A stretch of 64,000 bases of DNA from NCBI RefSeq assembly GCF_050908845.1, contig NZ_CP194171.1:1984001-2048000 (forward strand), in the 5' to 3' direction. The position numbers and the translations under genes were made by a program. Source of the stretch: Marinobacterium_D sp050908845. Its GTDB lineage: Bacteria; Pseudomonadota; Gammaproteobacteria; Pseudomonadales; Balneatricaceae. This document shows positions 52,956-61,087 of this stretch, piece by piece. Position 1 is the first letter of the stretch; every line of letters begins with the position of its first letter. The notes under the pieces are model-generated. The model was not told the DNA's origin. It saw only the letters and a list, made by a program, of their open reading frames with translations, and did not search any database.

Positions 52956-53902
52956 CAGGCACTCTTGTTTATCTGATTGATGATGGCCGTGGCCTGGGCA
53001 ACCAGTGAGCTGGCGTCCGTGGCATTATCCGGCAGGATAACCATGGAGGACTCTTTCGCAATCGCCTGTTTGGCTTCGATCGCCTTGGTGGCCAGGTCCA
53101 GCTGAATCGCTTTCTGACCCTCTTCGGTGTTGGCCTGTTCACCGACGGTCTTCAGTGCCTCCGCCTGGGCGTCGGCTACGGCTATGATCGCTCTCGCTTC
53201 ACCTTCCGCGTGCAGTATCTTCTCGGCCTTGTCGGCTTCTGCGGCAAGAACGATCGCCTGTTTTTCACCCTCGGCGCGGTTGATCGCCGCCTGACGGTCA
53301 CCCTCGGATTCCAGGATCTGGGCGCGCTTCACACGCTCCGCTTTCATCTGTGCTTCCATCGCCTCCATAACCGACTGGGGCGGGATGATGTCCTTGATCT
53401 CGTAACGCAGCACCTGGATGCCCCAGGGACCGGCCGCCTCGTTAATGGAGGTGACAATATTGGTGTTCAGGGCATCGCGCTCCTCAAAGGTTTTATCCAG
53501 TTCCATCTTGCCAAGCTCGGAACGCATGGTGGTCTGCGACAGCTGAGTCACCGCGAAGACATAGTCATCGACACCATAGGTCGCTTTGTAAGGGTCCAGA
53601 ACGCGGAAGTAGAGCACGCCATCCACGTGCAGCGAGATGTTGTCCTTGGTGATCGCTCCCTGCTGGGGTACATCGACGGCCTGCTCCTTGAGTGAGCGGT
53701 CCGCTGCCACCTTGTCTATAAAGGGCACCAGGAAGTTGAGCCCCGCCTCTTTGGTCGCCCGGTATTTACCGAAGCGTTCGATCATGAAGGCGCGGTTCTG
53801 CGGCACAAAAATCACTGAAGACTTGAGCAGTACCAGCGCAAAGATAAACAGCGCCACCGGTACGGTGAACAGGTTGTTCAGCAGAAATTGAACGATGTCC
53901 AT
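52955..53902 (-). CDS. qmcA: SPFH/stomatin-like protein (QmcA type)
   Basis: This 315-residue band-7 protein has an N-terminal membrane anchor (about 8-27), the SPFH domain (about 30-190) with VPQNRAFMIERFGKY and LNFLVPFIDKVA, then a helical coiled segment. Homologue of E. coli QmcA and slipins. With nfeD forms a standard SPFH-NfeD pair; unrelated to nitrogen fixation as far as the sequence shows. Confidence 0.92.
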   Translation of the reverse strand: MDIVQFLLNNLFTVPVALFIFALVLLKSSVIFVPQNRAFMIERFGKYRATKEAGLNFLVPFIDKVAADRSLKEQAVDVPQQGAITKDNISLHVDGVLYFRVLDPYKATYGVDDYVFAVTQLSQTTMRSELGKMELDKTFEERDALNTNIVTSINEAAGPWGIQVLRYEIKDIIPPQSVMEAMEAQMKAERVKRAQILESEGDRQAAINRAEGEKQAIVLAAEADKAEKILHAEGEARAIIAVADAQAEALKTVGEQANTEEGQKAIQLDLATKAIEAKQAIAKESSMVILPDNATDASSLVAQATAIINQINKSA

Positions 53903-54069
53903 CAGTAAATCCTTTTAGCAAGTGTGGGATAGGTAGAGAGTCTACTGCCCTAGTATGACCAAGAGAAGCGCTTCTTGGAAACCTGTAGGCATCTGCATAC
54001 AGCCTGATAGCGCCCCTGCAATAACCGCCTTTGTCGCATTAGCACCAACCCGGACGACGCTTGTTGCTT

Positions 54070-54085
54070 TGTCGGTTTTCTCACA
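54070..54085. promoter_or_regulatory. NifA upstream activator site of nifE
   Basis: TGTCGGTTTTCTCACA is an exact TGT-N10-ACA, 43 bases before the -24 box. This is closer than usual, but acceptable if DNA bending is not needed. Confidence 0.8.
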
Positions 54086-54127
54086 TCTACTCGGTTTCTC
54101 TATTCAATAAAATCAATAATTTATCCG

Positions 54128-54143
54128 TGGCATATCGGTTGCA
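54128..54143 (+). promoter_or_regulatory. Sigma-54 promoter of nifENX operon
   Basis: TGGCATATCGGTTGCA matches the -24/-12 consensus almost exactly. It lies 75 bases before the nifE ATG. Confidence 0.93.
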
Positions 54144-54217
54144 GGATGATTACGGACAAGGGACAGATGCTTTCTCCCTGTCTGCAAGCTATCCACGCCG
54201 TGTAACCGGAGGGTCCG

Positions 54218-55642
54218 ATGAAAGCCAAGGATATTGCCGAGCTGCTGGACGAACCAGCCTGCGAGCATAACAAGAAAGAGAAATCCGGTTGTGCCAAGCC
54301 CAAGCCCGGTGCTTCTGCCGGTGGTTGTGCTTTTGACGGTGCGCAGATCGCGTTGCTGCCGATCGCCGATGTGGCGCATATCGTCCACGGCCCCATCGCC
54401 TGTGCCGGTAGCTCCTGGGATAACCGGGGGACACGTTCCAGTGGGCCGACGCTGTACCGCATCGGTATGACCACCGACCTGACCGAGCAGGATGTGATCA
54501 TGGGGCGGGGCGAGAAGCGCCTGTTCCACTCCATCAAGCAGGCGATCGACGGTTATAACCCCTCCGCCATTTTTGTTTACAACACCTGCGTGCCCGCTCT
54601 GATTGGCGACGATGTGGATGCGGTCTGCAAGGCCGCCACCGAACGCTGGGGTACACCGGTGGTACCGGTGGATGGCGCTGGTTTCTACGGCACCAAGAAC
54701 CTGGGTAACCGCATTGCCGGCGAGGCGATGTTCAAGCATGTGATCGGCACCCGAGACCCGGATCCGGTGCCCGAGGCCGGTCGCCGCGACGGCATCAAGG
54801 TTCATGATGTGAACCTGGTGGGCGAATACAACATCGCCGGCGAGTTCTGGCATGTGCTGCCGCTGCTCGACGAGCTGGGTATCCGTGTGCTCTGCACCCT
54901 GTCCGGCGATGCGCGCTTCCGTGAGGTGCAGACCATGCACAGGGCGGAAGTGACGATGATGGTCTGTTCCAAGGCGATGCTGAACGTGGCGCGCAAGATG
55001 GAAGATAAGTACGGCGTGCCCTGGTTCGAGGGCAGCTTCTACGGCATCACCGATACCTCCCAGGCGCTGCGTGACTTTGCCAAAGCGATCAATGACCCGG
55101 ATCTGACTGCGCGCACCGAGGCCCTGATCGAGCGTGAAGAGAAGCGGATCCGCGCCGCGCTGGAGCCCTGGCGTGAGCGTCTCGAAGGCAAGCGTGTGCT
55201 GCTTTACACCGGTGGTGTGAAGTCCTGGTCGGTGATCTCTGCGCTGCAGGACCTGGGTATGAAGGTGGTTGCTACCGGCACCAAGAAGTCCACCGAAGAG
55301 GACAAGGCCCGAATCCGCGAACTGATGGGTGAAGACACCAAGATGATCGAGGAGGGTGGTGCCAAGGAGCTGATCCAGATCGTTCACGACTACAAGGCGG
55401 ATATCCTGATCGCCGGTGGTCGTAACCTCTATACCGCGCTCAAGGCCCGGATTCCTTTCCTCGATATCAACCAGGAACGTGAATTCGGCTACGCCGGTTA
55501 CGAGGGGATGCTGGAGCTGGTGCGTCAGCTGGCGCTGACCATGGAAAGCCCGATCTGGCAGGCCGTGCGTGAGCCCGCTCCCTGGGGCGAGCGCTCCGAC
55601 AGTATCGAACCACTGCAGCTGGCGGAGGTGAAGCATGGCTAA
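54218..55642 (+). CDS. nifE: NifE, FeMo-co scaffold alpha subunit
   Basis: This 474-residue protein is homologous to NifD; with NifN it forms the scaffold on which NifB-co is matured with Mo and homocitrate. Cluster-binding Cys are visible in GGCAFDGAQIALLPIAD, HGPIACAGSSWDNRG and YNTCVPALIGDDVDAVC. Strong GGAGG ribosome site. The NifD His FeMo-co ligand region is not conserved, as expected for NifE. It overlaps nifN by 8 bases. Confidence 0.98.
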   Translation: MKAKDIAELLDEPACEHNKKEKSGCAKPKPGASAGGCAFDGAQIALLPIADVAHIVHGPIACAGSSWDNRGTRSSGPTLYRIGMTTDLTEQDVIMGRGEKRLFHSIKQAIDGYNPSAIFVYNTCVPALIGDDVDAVCKAATERWGTPVVPVDGAGFYGTKNLGNRIAGEAMFKHVIGTRDPDPVPEAGRRDGIKVHDVNLVGEYNIAGEFWHVLPLLDELGIRVLCTLSGDARFREVQTMHRAEVTMMVCSKAMLNVARKMEDKYGVPWFEGSFYGITDTSQALRDFAKAINDPDLTARTEALIEREEKRIRAALEPWRERLEGKRVLLYTGGVKSWSVISALQDLGMKVVATGTKKSTEEDKARIRELMGEDTKMIEEGGAKELIQIVHDYKADILIAGGRNLYTALKARIPFLDINQEREFGYAGYEGMLELVRQLALTMESPIWQAVREPAPWGERSDSIEPLQLAEVKHG

Positions 55643-57017
55643 GATTCATAAGCGCAAAAAGCCGCTGGCGGTAGCGCCACTCAAGGCCAGTCAGACCATG
55701 GGGGCGGCACTGGCCTACCTGGGGTTCAATCGCAGCATGCCGCTGATGCACGGCAGCCAGGGTTGTACCGCCTTCGCCAAGGTGTTCTTTGTACGCCATT
55801 TCCGTGAGCCGATCCCGCTGCAGACCACGGCGATGGATCAGGTCAGCTCGATCATGGGTGCCGACGACAATATCGTTGAGGCGCTGCGAGCCATCAGCGA
55901 CAAGCAGAAGCCGGCGCTGATCGGCCTGTGCAGCACCGGCCTTGCCGAAACCCAGGGCTGCGATATGTCCGGCGCCATCGGCCAGTTCCGTCGCAAGCAC
56001 CCGGAGTTCGATAAGGTCGCCGTGGTTGCGGCGAATACGCCGGACTTCAGCGGTTGCTTCGAGACCGGCTATGCCCTGGCGATGAAGGCGATCTTCGACG
56101 CGCTTATTCCGCAATCGGACCGTGCCGGACGCCGTCACAAGCAGGTCAACGTGATCTGCGGTACCCACCTGACGCCCGGTGACCTGGAGTTTATCTGTGA
56201 CAGCATCGAAAGCTTCGGCTTGCGTCCGCTGCTGCTGCCCGATCTGTCCACTTCGCTGGATGGCCATCTGCCCACGGAAGAGTTCAACCCGCTGACTACT
56301 GGCGGTCTGACCATGGATGAACTGGCCACCGCCTGTGAAAGTCGGGCCACCCTGGTAATCGGCGCTTCCATGCATACCGCTGCCGAGTTGCTGCAGCAGC
56401 GCACCGGCGTGGAGAACCATGAATTCCCCCATCTGCACAGCCTGAAACAGGTTGATCGCTGGATGATGACCCTGTCTGAGCTCTCCGGTACCGAGGTGCC
56501 CACACGTTGGCGCCGTCACCGCAGCCAGCTCCAGGATGCCATGCTCGATACCCACTTTATGCTCGGCCAGCTGCGCGTAGCCATCGCCGCCGATCCGGAT
56601 CTGCTGCTGGCGCTGCATGACCTGGTGGTCAGCATGGGTGGAGAAGTGGTCACCGCCGTGGCACCGGCCAAGGGGCCGGCGCTGAAGGAGCTGGCCATGG
56701 AAGAGGTGCAGATCGGCGATCTGGAGGATCTGGAAAACGATGCCAAAGAGGCGCGAGCGGAACTGCTGATCGGCAACAGCCATCTGGCGGAAACCTCTGC
56801 CCGGCTGCACAAGCCGTTACTGCGCGCCGGCTTCCCGCAATACGACTACGTGGGCGGCTTCCAGCGCGTCTGGTGCGGTTATCGCGGCATTCAGCAGACG
56901 CTGTTCGATATCTCCAATTTGAAGCTGTCTCAGCATGAGGAGATCGCGCCTTACCATTCGATTTACGCCCAGAAACGCGACGACGAGCCAGCGCTGCAGG
57001 TGGCTTCGGGAGGCTGA
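55635..57017 (+). CDS. nifN: NifN, FeMo-co scaffold beta subunit
   Basis: This 460-residue NifK homologue contains MPLMHGSQGCTAFAKVFFVR and LCSTGLAETQGCDMSGAIG, giving the Cys for the scaffold cluster. The start ATG with GGAGGTG lies inside the end of nifE, so the pair is coupled. It has an Arg/Ala-rich C-terminal part ending in KRDDEPALQ. Confidence 0.98.
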   Translation: MAKIHKRKKPLAVAPLKASQTMGAALAYLGFNRSMPLMHGSQGCTAFAKVFFVRHFREPIPLQTTAMDQVSSIMGADDNIVEALRAISDKQKPALIGLCSTGLAETQGCDMSGAIGQFRRKHPEFDKVAVVAANTPDFSGCFETGYALAMKAIFDALIPQSDRAGRRHKQVNVICGTHLTPGDLEFICDSIESFGLRPLLLPDLSTSLDGHLPTEEFNPLTTGGLTMDELATACESRATLVIGASMHTAAELLQQRTGVENHEFPHLHSLKQVDRWMMTLSELSGTEVPTRWRRHRSQLQDAMLDTHFMLGQLRVAIAADPDLLLALHDLVVSMGGEVVTAVAPAKGPALKELAMEEVQIGDLEDLENDAKEARAELLIGNSHLAETSARLHKPLLRAGFPQYDYVGGFQRVWCGYRGIQQTLFDISNLKLSQHEEIAPYHSIYAQKRDDEPALQVASGG

Positions 57018-57018
57018 T

Positions 57019-57492
57019 ATGACACCGCTGACGCGACGGCTAGAGGTCGTCGGCAGTGCGGAGGAGATCGAAATACTGCGCGTTGCCTTCGCGACCACTG
57101 ACCGTGAGTACGTCAACCAGCATTTCGGTTCTGCGCGGGCATTCGCGATCTTTTCGGTTGGTGTGGAAAGCAGCCGGCTTTTGTCCGTTTGTGAGTTTTC
57201 CGACCAAACCGAAGAGGACAACGAAGACCGCTTGCCGGCCAAGATCGAACAGCTTGCCGGCTGTGCTGCGCTCTACTGCCGCGCCTGCGGTGCCTCGGCG
57301 GTCAGGCAACTGCTGGCGCAGGGGATACAGCCGGTAAGGGTTACCGATGAAACCTCCATCGAGGAGCTGCTGGCGGCACTGCAGGAGGAGTTGAGAGCGG
57401 GGCCGTCTAGCTGGCTGGCGAAGGCGATCCAGCGGCAGAGACTGGGACCGGATGTATTCGATTCGATGGAGGCGGAAGGCTGGGACGAATAA
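57019..57492 (+). CDS. nifX: NifX, NifB-co / VK-cluster carrier
   Basis: This 157-residue protein has the NifX/NifY/NafY cofactor domain VNQHFGSARAFAIFSVG (about 32-50), with Cys in CAALYCRACGASAVRQLL. It shuttles FeMo-co precursors between NifB and NifEN. The ATG at 57019 with GGGAGG lies 1 base after nifN. Confidence 0.95.
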   Translation: MTPLTRRLEVVGSAEEIEILRVAFATTDREYVNQHFGSARAFAIFSVGVESSRLLSVCEFSDQTEEDNEDRLPAKIEQLAGCAALYCRACGASAVRQLLAQGIQPVRVTDETSIEELLAALQEELRAGPSSWLAKAIQRQRLGPDVFDSMEAEGWDE

Positions 57493-57528
57493 CCCCGGCG
57501 GACGTTTCGTAAAAACTGGAGAGCGATA

Positions 57529-57996
57529 ATGAGCGACATGTGTGTAGAAGTCGGCGCCGCCGCGCTGCAAAACCCGTTCGTCAAACAGATGGTGGTTCAG
57601 TTGCGAGCCATGGACAGCTACGGCACCTACGACACCTGGGGCGATGAAAAAGTGCTGGATCCGATGATCCTGACCAAAGCGCGTCGTCGCGAGATCCCGG
57701 TGGTGGGCGATCCCGACGAGGTCGTCGTGTCCCGCGTCAAGGCGTACTACAACGCCATTGCCGTGCGTGTGGAGCAGGAGTGCGGGCTGATGGCGGTGCC
57801 GATGATCAACCTGACTCATGAGGGTTTCGGCCGGGCACTGATCATGGTCGGCAAGCTGGTGGTTGTCGATAAGGCGCTGCGTGACGTGCATCGCTTCGGA
57901 TTCGACTCCGTCGACAAGCTGGATGCCGAGGGCGAAAAGCTGGTTGCCCGCGCACTGGGAACCATCGAGAAGTTCCGCGCCGCCGCTGAAGATTAA
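57529..57996 (+). CDS. NifX-associated protein (DUF269)
   Basis: This 155-residue protein of the DUF269 family has FVKQMVVQLRAMDSYGTYD, then TKARRREIPVVGDPD and VDKALRDVHRFGF. It lies after nifX in most diazotrophs; function unknown, perhaps linked to cofactor handling. Confidence 0.92.
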   Translation: MSDMCVEVGAAALQNPFVKQMVVQLRAMDSYGTYDTWGDEKVLDPMILTKARRREIPVVGDPDEVVVSRVKAYYNAIAVRVEQECGLMAVPMINLTHEGFGRALIMVGKLVVVDKALRDVHRFGFDSVDKLDAEGEKLVARALGTIEKFRAAAED

Positions 57997-58015
57997 CGCT
58001 GAAGGAGGGGGAGTT

Positions 58016-58222
58016 ATGACAGACGAAGAACTGAAGAAGCTGCAGAAGGAAGCGCGCAAGGCCAAGCGTATCGCCACCGAGTGTGCTTCCGCCGTGCACG
58101 ACCTGGTCGAGGACAGCCTCTGGACCGACTACCAGACCTTGCCGGACCTGGCACAGAAAACCGTAGATGCCTGCCTGGCCTGGAAATCGGCTCAGGAGAA
58201 GCTGGATTCGGTACAGAGCTGA
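58016..58222 (+). CDS. DUF683 / CCE_0567-type small helical protein
   Basis: This 68-residue helical protein is DEELKKLQKEARKAKRIATE plus WTDYQTLPDLA. The family forms a small helical bundle that binds metal in cyanobacterial members and accompanies DUF269 genes in nif clusters. Ribosome site GGAGGGGG, 3-10 bases before the ATG. Confidence 0.88.
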   Translation: MTDEELKKLQKEARKAKRIATECASAVHDLVEDSLWTDYQTLPDLAQKTVDACLAWKSAQEKLDSVQS

Positions 58223-58235
58223 GGAGAATCTTGAG

Positions 58236-58547
58236 ATGTCTGCAGAGCTAATAAAAGGGCGTACCCGCGGCGGTGCCGAGTGGGTGCCCAGTTTTATCAC
58301 CGACCTGAACCAGCAGACCTGCATCGGCTGTGGCCGCTGCTACAAGGTCTGCCCGCGGGATGTATTCGAACTGGTGGATCGCGGCGAGGCCCTGGCTGAC
58401 GCCGATGATGATGACTACGACGATTACGATGATGACGACGAGATGAAGGTGATGGCGATCGCCAACGTGGAAGACTGTATCGGTTGCGAATCCTGCTTCC
58501 GTGTCTGTCCGAAACAGTGTCATAGCCACGAACCGGCTGCTGCCTAA
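58236..58547 (+). CDS. fdxB: Nif-specific ferredoxin III (FdxB-like, 2[4Fe-4S])
   Basis: This 103-residue ferredoxin has two cluster motifs, CIGCGRCYKVCP and CIGCESCFRVCP. They are separated by an unusually long and acidic insert with about 14 Asp/Glu in a row broken only by Tyr, starting ADADDDDYDDYDDDDEM. N-terminal part RTRGGAEWVPSFITDLNQQ is typical of nif ferredoxin III. Start at 58236 with GAGGAG. Confidence 0.92.
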   Translation: MSAELIKGRTRGGAEWVPSFITDLNQQTCIGCGRCYKVCPRDVFELVDRGEALADADDDDYDDYDDDDEMKVMAIANVEDCIGCESCFRVCPKQCHSHEPAAA

Positions 58548-58579
58548 CAGCCCGTTAATCAACCGAAAGGAGCAGAATC

Positions 58580-58903
58580 ATGCCAAGACCTCAGGCTCAT
58601 GTATTTGTATGTGGTCAACAGCGACCGGAAGGCCATCCGCGCGGCAGCTGCGGTGCGGTGGGTGCCTCGGCGGTTGCTCAGACCTTTTCCGAGGAGATCG
58701 CCAAGCGTGGTCTGTTCCAGCAGTTAGCGGTAACGCCGACCGGCTGCCTTGGACCCTGCCATCTCGGCGCCAATGTACTGATTTACCCCGGTGGGCACCT
58801 CTACAAGTCGGTGAAAGCGGATGACGTGAACCGGATCATCGACGAGCATCTGCTCGGCGGCGCGCCTGTGACCGAACTGCTGGCGCCGGAGGCGGAGTGG
58901 TAA
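58580..58903 (+). CDS. Thioredoxin-like [2Fe-2S] ferredoxin
   Basis: This 107-residue ferredoxin of the Clostridium pasteurianum / Azotobacter FeFdI type has C11, C24, C56 and C60 (CGQQ, GSCGAVG, TGCLGPC) arranged as in this family. It lies in nifE-side operons in Azotobacter too. It may donate to or protect nitrogenase; role in nif unproven. AAAGGAG, 8 bases upstream. Confidence 0.9.
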   Translation: MPRPQAHVFVCGQQRPEGHPRGSCGAVGASAVAQTFSEEIAKRGLFQQLAVTPTGCLGPCHLGANVLIYPGGHLYKSVKADDVNRIIDEHLLGGAPVTELLAPEAEW

Positions 58904-58929
58904 TTCCCGCCCGGGAAGGAGCTTGATGC

Positions 58930-59301
58930 ATGGATACTGCTGCCTTGGTTGAAAACTACCGGACGCTGCTGGACGCCGCTTGCGTCGTCGGCCGCGAGCA
59001 TCTGGAAAAAAGCGGCTTCGATATGGCGATGTTGCCGGGTGTGGATCAGTACAGCTTTGAACAGCGCACCGACCCCTTTACCGGGGAGCCAACGTTGAAC
59101 GGCCGCTGGGCGCTGAACGGCTCCCAGCGGCGCTCGACGCTGGTCGTTAATGCCGATGGCTCACTGTTGCTGGAGTGCGATCTGTTGTGCGCCCATCCCG
59201 CCCATGAGGGGCGCTGGGCGGAGCAGATCAGTATCTGGGGACGGGAGCCTGATCGTCTCAAGGCCGAGGTTGGACTGCTGGCTGAACTTGAAGGCTGTTA
59301 A
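58930..59301 (+). CDS. Conserved nif-operon protein, unknown
   Basis: This 123-residue soluble protein has a helical first part with one Cys and a beta-rich middle (STLVVNADGSLLLECDLLCA) and ends in Cys. I do not recognise a named family. It is in line with the nifE operon, 26 bases after the [2Fe-2S] ferredoxin; GGAAGGAG lies 8-14 bases before ATG. Confidence 0.65.
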   Translation: MDTAALVENYRTLLDAACVVGREHLEKSGFDMAMLPGVDQYSFEQRTDPFTGEPTLNGRWALNGSQRRSTLVVNADGSLLLECDLLCAHPAHEGRWAEQISIWGREPDRLKAEVGLLAELEGC

Positions 59302-59330
59302 CACTCTTCCGCGCTGATAAGGAGTGCCAC

Positions 59331-60104
59331 TTGCCGCAATCGATTTATACCTCGCTAACCCGGGAGGCACAGTCCTGCCCGGGGTTTTCTGCGCCTGTTG
59401 AGCGGGTCTGCATCGGTCAGGTTTGGACGCTGGTGCGTGTCAATGGCCATACCGGTTTGTGCATGACGCCCCAAGCGTACAGCCGTACGCTGAGTTGGCC
59501 CGGTGATCTCTGCGGCCGCCCTGCCAGCGAATTGATCGCCTGGCTCGACAGTTGGCAGCCGTTTGAAACCACACTTGCCGTTGCCACGCTTAACGCGGTG
59601 CTGCGCGGCAGTAGCGATTATGCGCCGATGCTTGCCAACGCTCGTCCGCTTGGGGGCGGAAACCTGGCGGTGTTCAGCGCCATGCGCGAGCGGCTGGGGA
59701 AAGGACCGGTGACGGTAATAGGGCGCTATCCCGGCCTTGACGATGTGCTGGAAGGGCTGGATTACCATTGTATCGAGCGTAATCCCGGGGTGAACGATCT
59801 ACCGGACCAGGCGGCCGAGACGGTGCTGCCGCAGAGCCGCTGGGCCTTTGTGACCGCCAGCGCGCTGGCTAACCGCACCTTACCCCGGCTATTGGCACTT
59901 TGTCGTAAGCCGGACACTCTGCTGATGGGCCCCTCTTTGCCCTGGAGCCGACAATGGTTCGATCTGGGGTGTGATTACCTCGCCGGTGTGGAGGTCCTCG
60001 ACGAGGAGCGCCTCTGGAGTACTGCAATGGAAGGAGGCGGCGTACGTATTTTCCAGGGCTGCGTTGGCTACAGGCTGCTCTCCAGCGAAGGATCACTGCA
60101 ATGA
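59331..60104 (+). CDS. DUF364/DUF4213-domain protein
   Basis: This 257-residue protein has an N-terminal DUF4213 part (about 1-85; VWTLVRVNGHTGLCMTPQ) and a Rossmann-like DUF364 part (about 110-250) with VTVIGRYPGLDDVL, VTASALANRTLPRLL and LMGPSLPWSRQWF. The DUF364 family has been proposed to bind metals or act in metal or cofactor handling; no activity is proven. The start codon is TTG with a good AAGGAG 8 bases upstream; no ATG is near. It overlaps the next gene by ATGA. Confidence 0.75.
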   Translation: MPQSIYTSLTREAQSCPGFSAPVERVCIGQVWTLVRVNGHTGLCMTPQAYSRTLSWPGDLCGRPASELIAWLDSWQPFETTLAVATLNAVLRGSSDYAPMLANARPLGGGNLAVFSAMRERLGKGPVTVIGRYPGLDDVLEGLDYHCIERNPGVNDLPDQAAETVLPQSRWAFVTASALANRTLPRLLALCRKPDTLLMGPSLPWSRQWFDLGCDYLAGVEVLDEERLWSTAMEGGGVRIFQGCVGYRLLSSEGSLQ

Positions 60105-60511
60105 TGCGGGTGATGGTTGTGCACCTGCATGCGGTCAGTGCGCGGCTGCATTTCTGGGTGCAGGATGCTGAGCAGGGTACCTCGGCCTGTTTGCCGCGCC
60201 CGCTGTCACCGTTGTCGATCCTGCACACCGACTATCAGCCGCAAATGCCGGTTCCCCTGGCCGTTCAATTGCTGGAGCCCGCGGCGCAAAGGCTTGGTTT
60301 GAAAGCGGAGCAGCTCAGTGTGGCGTCGCCGTTGCTTGGTTGGGTTGAAGAGCCCCGCCAGTGGACGCCCGTTGCACTGCTCAGAATTGCCGGTGACGAC
60401 CTGCCCGCGTTACCGGCTGGACGCTTCATCACCCTCATGGAGCTGCTCCAGGTCCCGGTGACTGAGCGTCTGCTGATGCGTCAGGCGTATGAGGCACTTC
60501 TGGGCGATTAA
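60101..60511 (+). CDS. Conserved nif-operon protein, unknown
   Basis: This 136-residue protein begins MMRVMVVHLHAVSARLHFWV and shows no signal, membrane segment or known motif; it contains two Cys. It is co-translated with the DUF364 gene through a 4-base overlap and ends the nifE operon. The pair presumably works together. Confidence 0.6.
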   Translation: MMRVMVVHLHAVSARLHFWVQDAEQGTSACLPRPLSPLSILHTDYQPQMPVPLAVQLLEPAAQRLGLKAEQLSVASPLLGWVEEPRQWTPVALLRIAGDDLPALPAGRFITLMELLQVPVTERLLMRQAYEALLGD

Positions 60512-60552
60512 CCTGGCCCGCTGCGTTGACTGACGTCATTGCGCTACCCCGA

Positions 60553-60568
60553 TGTAGTAAACACGACA
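60553..60568. promoter_or_regulatory. NifA upstream activator site of nif iscA
   Basis: TGTAGTAAACACGACA is an exact TGT-N10-ACA, 106 bases before the -24 box. Confidence 0.85.
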
Positions 60569-60673
60569 CTTGCCGCTTTCCCTGTCTCGCCAATTCCGAC
60601 AAAAATACACGTAATTAAAGTATGTGTATTTTTATTTTGTTGATAATAAACGGATATTTTTGCGAAAGAGGGC

Positions 60674-60689
60674 TGGCACCGGGCTTGCA
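60674..60689 (+). promoter_or_regulatory. Sigma-54 promoter of iscA-nifU-nifS
   Basis: TGGCACCGGGCTTGCA is a perfect -24/-12 consensus, the best in the window. It lies 41 bases before the iscA ATG. Confidence 0.95.
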
Positions 60690-60729
60690 GCGGTCTTTGC
60701 AAGCAACTCGATCACGCGAGGAGAAGGCG

Positions 60730-61050
60730 ATGATACAGCTCACAGAAAACGCAATAGGTGCGGTAAGCCGTTTTATTGAATCTGCAGGCAAGCCCATTGC
60801 CGGCTTGCGTATCAAGGTTGAAGGCGGTGGTTGTTCCGGGCTCCAGTACGGCATGAAGCTGGAAGAGAGCGCGGCGGATGACGATCAGGTCGTCGAGATG
60901 GGCGGGCTCAGGATTCTGGTAGACCCGGCCAGCCAGCCGATGCTCGAAAACGTGACCGTGGACTTTCTCGATGGCCTCGAGGGAAGCGGCTTCAAATTTG
61001 AAAACCCGAATGCCACCAACAGCTGCGGCTGCGGTAAATCATTCTCATAA
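60730..61050 (+). CDS. iscA: Nif-specific IscA, Fe-S carrier
   Basis: This 106-residue A-type carrier has the three conserved Cys C35 (GGGCSGLQYG), C99 and C101 (NSCGCGKSF). It receives clusters from NifU and passes them on. ATG 60730 with AGGAGAAGG; the longer frame from 60622 covers the promoter and is not real. First gene of iscA-nifU-nifS. Confidence 0.95.
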   Translation: MIQLTENAIGAVSRFIESAGKPIAGLRIKVEGGGCSGLQYGMKLEESAADDDQVVEMGGLRILVDPASQPMLENVTVDFLDGLEGSGFKFENPNATNSCGCGKSFS

Positions 61051-61087
61051 GGCCTAACCGGCAGAAATCGACTGAGGAGTTCAAGCG

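Larger units (their letters stand above)
53903..54217. other. Control region upstream of nifE
   Basis: This gap of 315 bases holds the nifE sigma-54 promoter and one exact NifA site (separate entries) and presumably the leftward qmcA promoter. A second sequence, TGT-N12-ACA at 53984-54001, has the wrong spacing. No gene is seen. Confidence 0.7.

Noticed and set aside
53984..54001. Extra NifA site before nifE
   Set aside because: TGT and ACA are separated by 12 bases, not 10, so they would not match the NifA dimer.
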